Of a DNA stretch of 64,000 bases, positions 60,361 through 64,000 are shown one piece after another. The notes beneath the pieces were generated by a model, which made no database searches, was not told where the DNA came from, and saw only the letters and a program-made list of their open reading frames with translations. Position 1 is the first letter of the stretch; each line of letters starts with the position of its first letter. Source of the stretch: Tubiluchus corallicola. Lineage: Eukaryota; Priapulida; Priapulimorpha; Priapulimorphida; Tubiluchidae. Position numbers and translations under genes: made by a program. The stretch lies in assembly GCA_030141605.1 (NCBI GenBank), contig JAQGDQ010000360.1:174954-238953 (forward strand), read 5' to 3'.

Positions 60361-60914
60361 ATCTACCACTGTTCTAAGTAAGTCACAAATTGACTCCAAC
60401 TCATACCTGACCAAACCTCACGGTTAGCATCTATATACTGTGCGCAAGCACCTTCTACAGTCATGTACGCTAATCTCACACACACACCACCTGCATTCTG
60501 AGAATCGGGTGAAATGCAGAACCCCCTTCGAGTAATACTTTGTATCCACCTCCTGAACTTTTCACTGCAATCAGTTTCTTGCCCCGTAAATTTCGGTAAG
60601 TCAGCCAAAGCACTACAAAGGGCCCATTGGTCCGTCATGGCGCCTATCTGAGTAGAAAGCCAACTGGCTCTTTCTACCATAGTGGGTACAGCCCCACTTG
60701 TTCGGTCTGAGGACCCAGCCTCAGGGTTAGGCGTATCTACGGGGAGGTTGCCGCTACTCTCAATACTCTATTCGTTATCTCTCATTCTTTTTACAATCAC
60801 AGCATGTAGGGCCTGAATTTCAGGAGTCTGCCCTTCCAGCCACCCAATAGGGATGTTTCCGGATCTAATCCAGCCCTCTAGTTGGACTTCCGTAATGTCC
60901 TGGAGATCTGACAT
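60361..60914 (-). pseudogene. gag-like fragment, copy 2
   Basis: It runs from ATG at 60914 with in-frame TAG at 60770-60768, the same defect as copy 1. It then stays open through LPKFTGQETD and the (CA)n stretch, which is 2 nt shorter here, so the frame is kept through MTVEGACAQYIDANREVW until the deletion at 60361. Confidence 0.6.
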
Positions 60915-61243
60915 AATTACTCTCTTTTACAGTAACTTTTCGCAAAACAAAATCTAAACAACAATACTACAGGCTGTTAACACCTCGATAATGATAAAAC
61001 CACTTACCAATTTAGATCGCGGGTTGTAACTTCTTTCACTTTCAGATCCGCCCCTCTAAATGCTTCAATTTTCTCTTGACACGCCTCTACACTGCTACTG
61101 ATTCCTTAAGGACTTTCACTTTCCACTTTCGGTATCTGAATAATACAGTGGACTCAATATACACAATAACAATTCGTTTTCCAATTAAAACACAATTTGA
61201 AAAAGCACAAATTCGCAAAGCACTAAATCCTGGTCGGACGGCA

Positions 61244-62600
61244 CCAGTTATCACCCTTCTGTTTTTGTACAAAGTGATCTCGATTAATCAACTTAATTAA
61301 TCGAATTAATAATGATGATGATTCGTACACCGATTGCTTCCAGGTAACTGATCGATTACCCGACTCCGAGGGCTTTGGTTCAGTCGATAAGGCAATGATC
61401 TGTCCTACACGACTATAACCTCGAACTTGCGTTGTGAGTCAGATCTTTATCCCCACGAGTTTACAAGCCAGCTCCCGCAAATGAGCTCTTTTACACTGCG
61501 AATCGCTTCAGGTTCGAATCAAGGATTTAGTGTTGCGATTATGAGTCACCAGTAACGCATTAAACATTAACAAAACTCAATGGTTAAGTTAACTCAGTGA
61601 ATAGTTTTTATTGTACTTACAGGTTACAAGTTACTCTAATTGGTATCGATACAGGATTTGTTCTTATACGCCGGTGGGCGTTTACAAATAACGTCTAATT
61701 CCAAGAGATACTATCCACTTAACTGATCTTCTATATCGTTATGATGCACTGAAGGTGCTTAAGTCATACAAATTCGTTACAGTTACAAACTGTAATCAGA
61801 TACAAGTTACAAATAAATAAGTAAGTTCACTTAACTGGTGGATTGGCTAATGTACTACTGCTATTGGCCAAATCCCTGTTCATAAACGAGACTTCGCAGC
61901 ACCAGTGCTCAGACTTTGCTAAGTACGTAGATGATACCTCCACGCTGGGCTAACGATGTTTTCTGACGTCTTGCAGAGTACGTCTCGGACACAACAACAA
62001 TATAGCGGCAACCACTGTCAGTCTCTCCTCCATGTCGTCTCTGTGACTCTTCCTCGTTGTGTGTGTGGCTTGAACTTTTTCCAAGCTTATAAAGCAAAAG
62101 CCTTATTGCGCATTGACCGCAGAGTATTGCACCATCTCGGCCAATCTTACCTCCTGGACAGTGGATAATACTTTCGATTTCTAAATTTATGATCAATACT
62201 GCTCAATGATTACTGTCACTGAATTTTGCCGCTTTTGATTTCTTCCTCGGCATGCGACAAACGGTTACTACTGACCTTATTTCTCTTGTTTTCTAATTGG
62301 CGTGCACGCTGCTAGTAAACAGCGTCTCTTTGAATTCTGCACAGGTCAGTTTCACTACATTGTGACAATTCTGCTTATTAAATCTAAACTCTTGAACTTA
62401 GCTTGCGACTACTCGGTTTGTCGGTTTCACTTTTCTAACTCATTAAATTCAAGCTACAAGCTGGATGAGTTCCATATTCAAATTTATATGAATTTATTTA
62501 ACAAAATCAGGGAGGAGCGAGTTTATCATCTTAATCAGATTCATCTGATAAACTCAATTAATATCTACTGAAATTCATATTCCAAAATTTATTCATAACA
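61244..62600. other. no recognised gene
   Basis: Sequence of average composition between the segmental copy and the LINE. It may include the rest of the LTR element's leader, but no long terminal repeat pair or primer-binding site could be shown. Confidence 0.35.
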
Positions 62601-63827
62601 GTTTTTTACAATCGCATAGGGCATATTTAAATTCAGCACGCACTCGACGCATTTCTTCTGCAATAGGACCGCTGCGAGGTTTACCTAGCATACGCCAATT
62701 GACAAAGCATTGTGTGAATAACTGTGTTTTTCGGCAACAAAGTCATTCCATCCTGGTACAGAGTTCCAAGAGTTTCTCTTTCTTTCATTAATGGGAAAAG
62801 CTTGAGAAGCTGCTGTACTAAGAGTGTTAATTACCGCATCATGAAAACTGGTTATTTCTTGCCTGTGTGCATCACTGCTACAATGAATATCAGAGCACAG
62901 GACTGTAGAGTATGGTACTAATACATCAAGTAAAGCCGCATGTGTCATAGAATAATAATTACCCAGTTGAACATTGGTTGCATTACTCCAATCCGGGGCA
63001 TGTTTTGCAACATAATTTTGGTTTGAAGCGTTTAGGCCTAATGCACAATTGGTATTTACAGGGCTGTCTGACCAGCCAGAAACCAAGCTGTCTACATCGA
63101 AAACTGCAATTAATGGCATGTGATCACGTACAGTCAGATCATAATTTATATTAATCAACTTGTTTGCTGCTTCGGTGCATGTAATGTGGTCCAACCACGA
63201 GCTGCATTTACATAGGTAAAGGTTGTTGAGGGTAGTTGGTTAACATCCGAAATAAAGTAATTATTCGCCGAGCAATTATCAGCTAATTCACGAAAAAAGG
63301 TCTTTGCTGGATGAGCATTATAGTCTCTGATACAGCAAACATAGCTTGACGTAGTTTCTTCAATATATGCATTAAGTTTACCAAGACAAAATCTAAAATC
63401 ATATAAATTGTCATCAGATTCACATGGAAAGTACACGTTATAAAAAACAAGAGGCATAAGTTTTCCAGGCAGTTTCATAGAAAACCCCATTATTCTATAT
63501 TCGCTTTCATATATTGGAACATTATGTTCACCCGGCAGTGATTTTCGCCAGAGAACACCTAGACCTCCCTGGGGTCTACCATCAAGCAACCCTTTAGACA
63601 AATCAGTGGGTGAAACACCTCTCCCATAAAAAGATGGATGTATTTTAGACAAGTGACCTAAGTCCTGCTTAGGCAACACAGTTTCTTCGAGCAGAATTCT
63701 ATCAAACTCATTACATAGTTCACTTATGACAAACTTTGACTCGGAGTTAGTAATTGAGTTACAATTGTAACTTACAATGTTTAGAGTTTTTAATACATTG
63801 TCGCTATCCATGTCAAGATTTTCCATC
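62600..63827 (-). pseudogene. LINE ORF2 5' part (apurinic endonuclease domain), frameshifted
   Basis: It starts at ATG 63827 (MENLDMDSDNVLKTLNIVSY). Endonuclease motifs in order: SYNCNSI, LLEETVLP, FYNVYFPCES, RDYNAHP (normally G-D-F-N-A), SWLDHI and RDHMPL (normally S-D-H-x-P-L). A 1-nt shift near 63185 and another near 62720 break the frame; after the second it reads NWRMLGKPRSGPIAEEMRRV. The sequence stops resembling a LINE near 62600, before the reverse transcriptase. It is CR1/L2-like by layout. Confidence 0.85.
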
Positions 63828-64000
63828 ACTCGAAGCAACAGAACTCATTGAGCCCCAGGAACGTTGATTTGCTGCCAGGAGTGCCAAGCTCGCTTGCATT
63901 GCGTGTGCAGCATCGATAGATTGAGCAGCATCAGCCACGGATAGTGACTGGTCGCTTGCCTTAGCTGTAGCGTTGCTATCTTTGCCGTAAGATGCAGATT
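63814..64000 (-). CDS. LINE ORF1 3' end (partial)
   Basis: The open frame enters from the right edge and ends with TGA at 63816-63814. It is Ala/Ser-rich (SLSVADAAQSIDAAHAMQAS). Its last 14 nt overlap the ORF2 start (ATGGAAAATCTTGA), an arrangement suggesting termination-reinitiation for ORF2. No ORF1 domain was recognised. Confidence 0.6.

Larger units (their letters stand above)
57268..61243. repeat. segmental duplication, copy 2
   Basis: Direct copy of 45250-50890 with two deletions relative to copy 1 and an expanded collagen array. The junctions are at about 60115 (joining the sequence before 47657 to that after 48902) and about 60357. Confidence 0.95.

Noticed and set aside
61290-61560. 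tRNA-like words (GGTTCGAATC) near the gag copy
   Set aside because: No full cloverleaf could be drawn around them.

Overview
The window is AT-rich metazoan nuclear DNA, most likely from an invertebrate. It has spliced genes with GT-AG introns of about 0.1 to 4 kb, a Gly-X-Y collagen exon and cadherin-type membrane proteins. Relics of LINE, GIY-YIG (Penelope-like), LTR, hAT, Tc1/mariner and PIF/Harbinger elements are common, and microsatellites and minisatellites are very abundant. I cannot name the species. No rRNA, tRNA, CRISPR array or bacterial-style operon was seen.

The main gene content is a tandem minus-strand family related to the tubulin tyrosine ligase-like (TTLL4/5-type) amino-acid ligases. 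Almost none of it appears as a long ORF, because it is split into 62-211 nt exons; I rebuilt it from splice sites, phases and family motifs. Copy B (23319-45451) is complete: 14 exons including one doubtful one, and about 569 codons. Copy A (689-12483) has the 5' two thirds and runs off the left edge. Copy C (about 16365-18005) is a chimeric 3' remnant. Copy D is one orphan first exon at 57396-57462. The first exon encodes a signal peptide joined in phase to the TTLL core, so the product is predicted to enter the secretory pathway. That is unusual for an enzyme family known for acting on cytoplasmic tubulin.

Two related intronless plus-strand genes (19053-21302 and 52219-54711) encode type I membrane proteins with degenerate cadherin repeats, one transmembrane helix and an acidic tail. 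A large exon of a Gly-Pro-Ser-rich collagen-like protein occurs twice (46641-47399 and 58651-59859) inside a direct segmental duplication (about 45250-50890 and 57268-61243). Both copies carry in-frame stops. That duplication also carries TTLL exon 1, a LINE reverse transcriptase piece and a defective gag fragment. An orphan ABCG-transporter first exon with frame breaks lies at 56639-56812. A CR1/L2-like LINE with overlapping ORF1 and ORF2 enters from the right edge.

Layout: 1-12483, TTLL copy A with repeats in its introns; 12900-15400, trinucleotide and CCACA-type repeats; 16365-18005, TTLL copy C; 18195-18540, LINE 3' relic; 19053-21302, cadherin-like gene 1; 21400-22340, GIY-YIG and Harbinger relics; 23319-45451, TTLL copy B, whose introns hold a 66-bp satellite, a 77-bp minisatellite, a TCTATG/TCTGTG array, a Tc1 element, hAT MITEs and a TAG/GTA array; 45452-50890, collagen exon copy 1 and retroelement debris; 50985-51930, repeats that mirror 13170-15390; 52219-54711, cadherin-like gene 2; 55080-56830, repeats, LINE relic and ABCG exon; 57268-61243, second segmental copy; 62600-64000, LINE.
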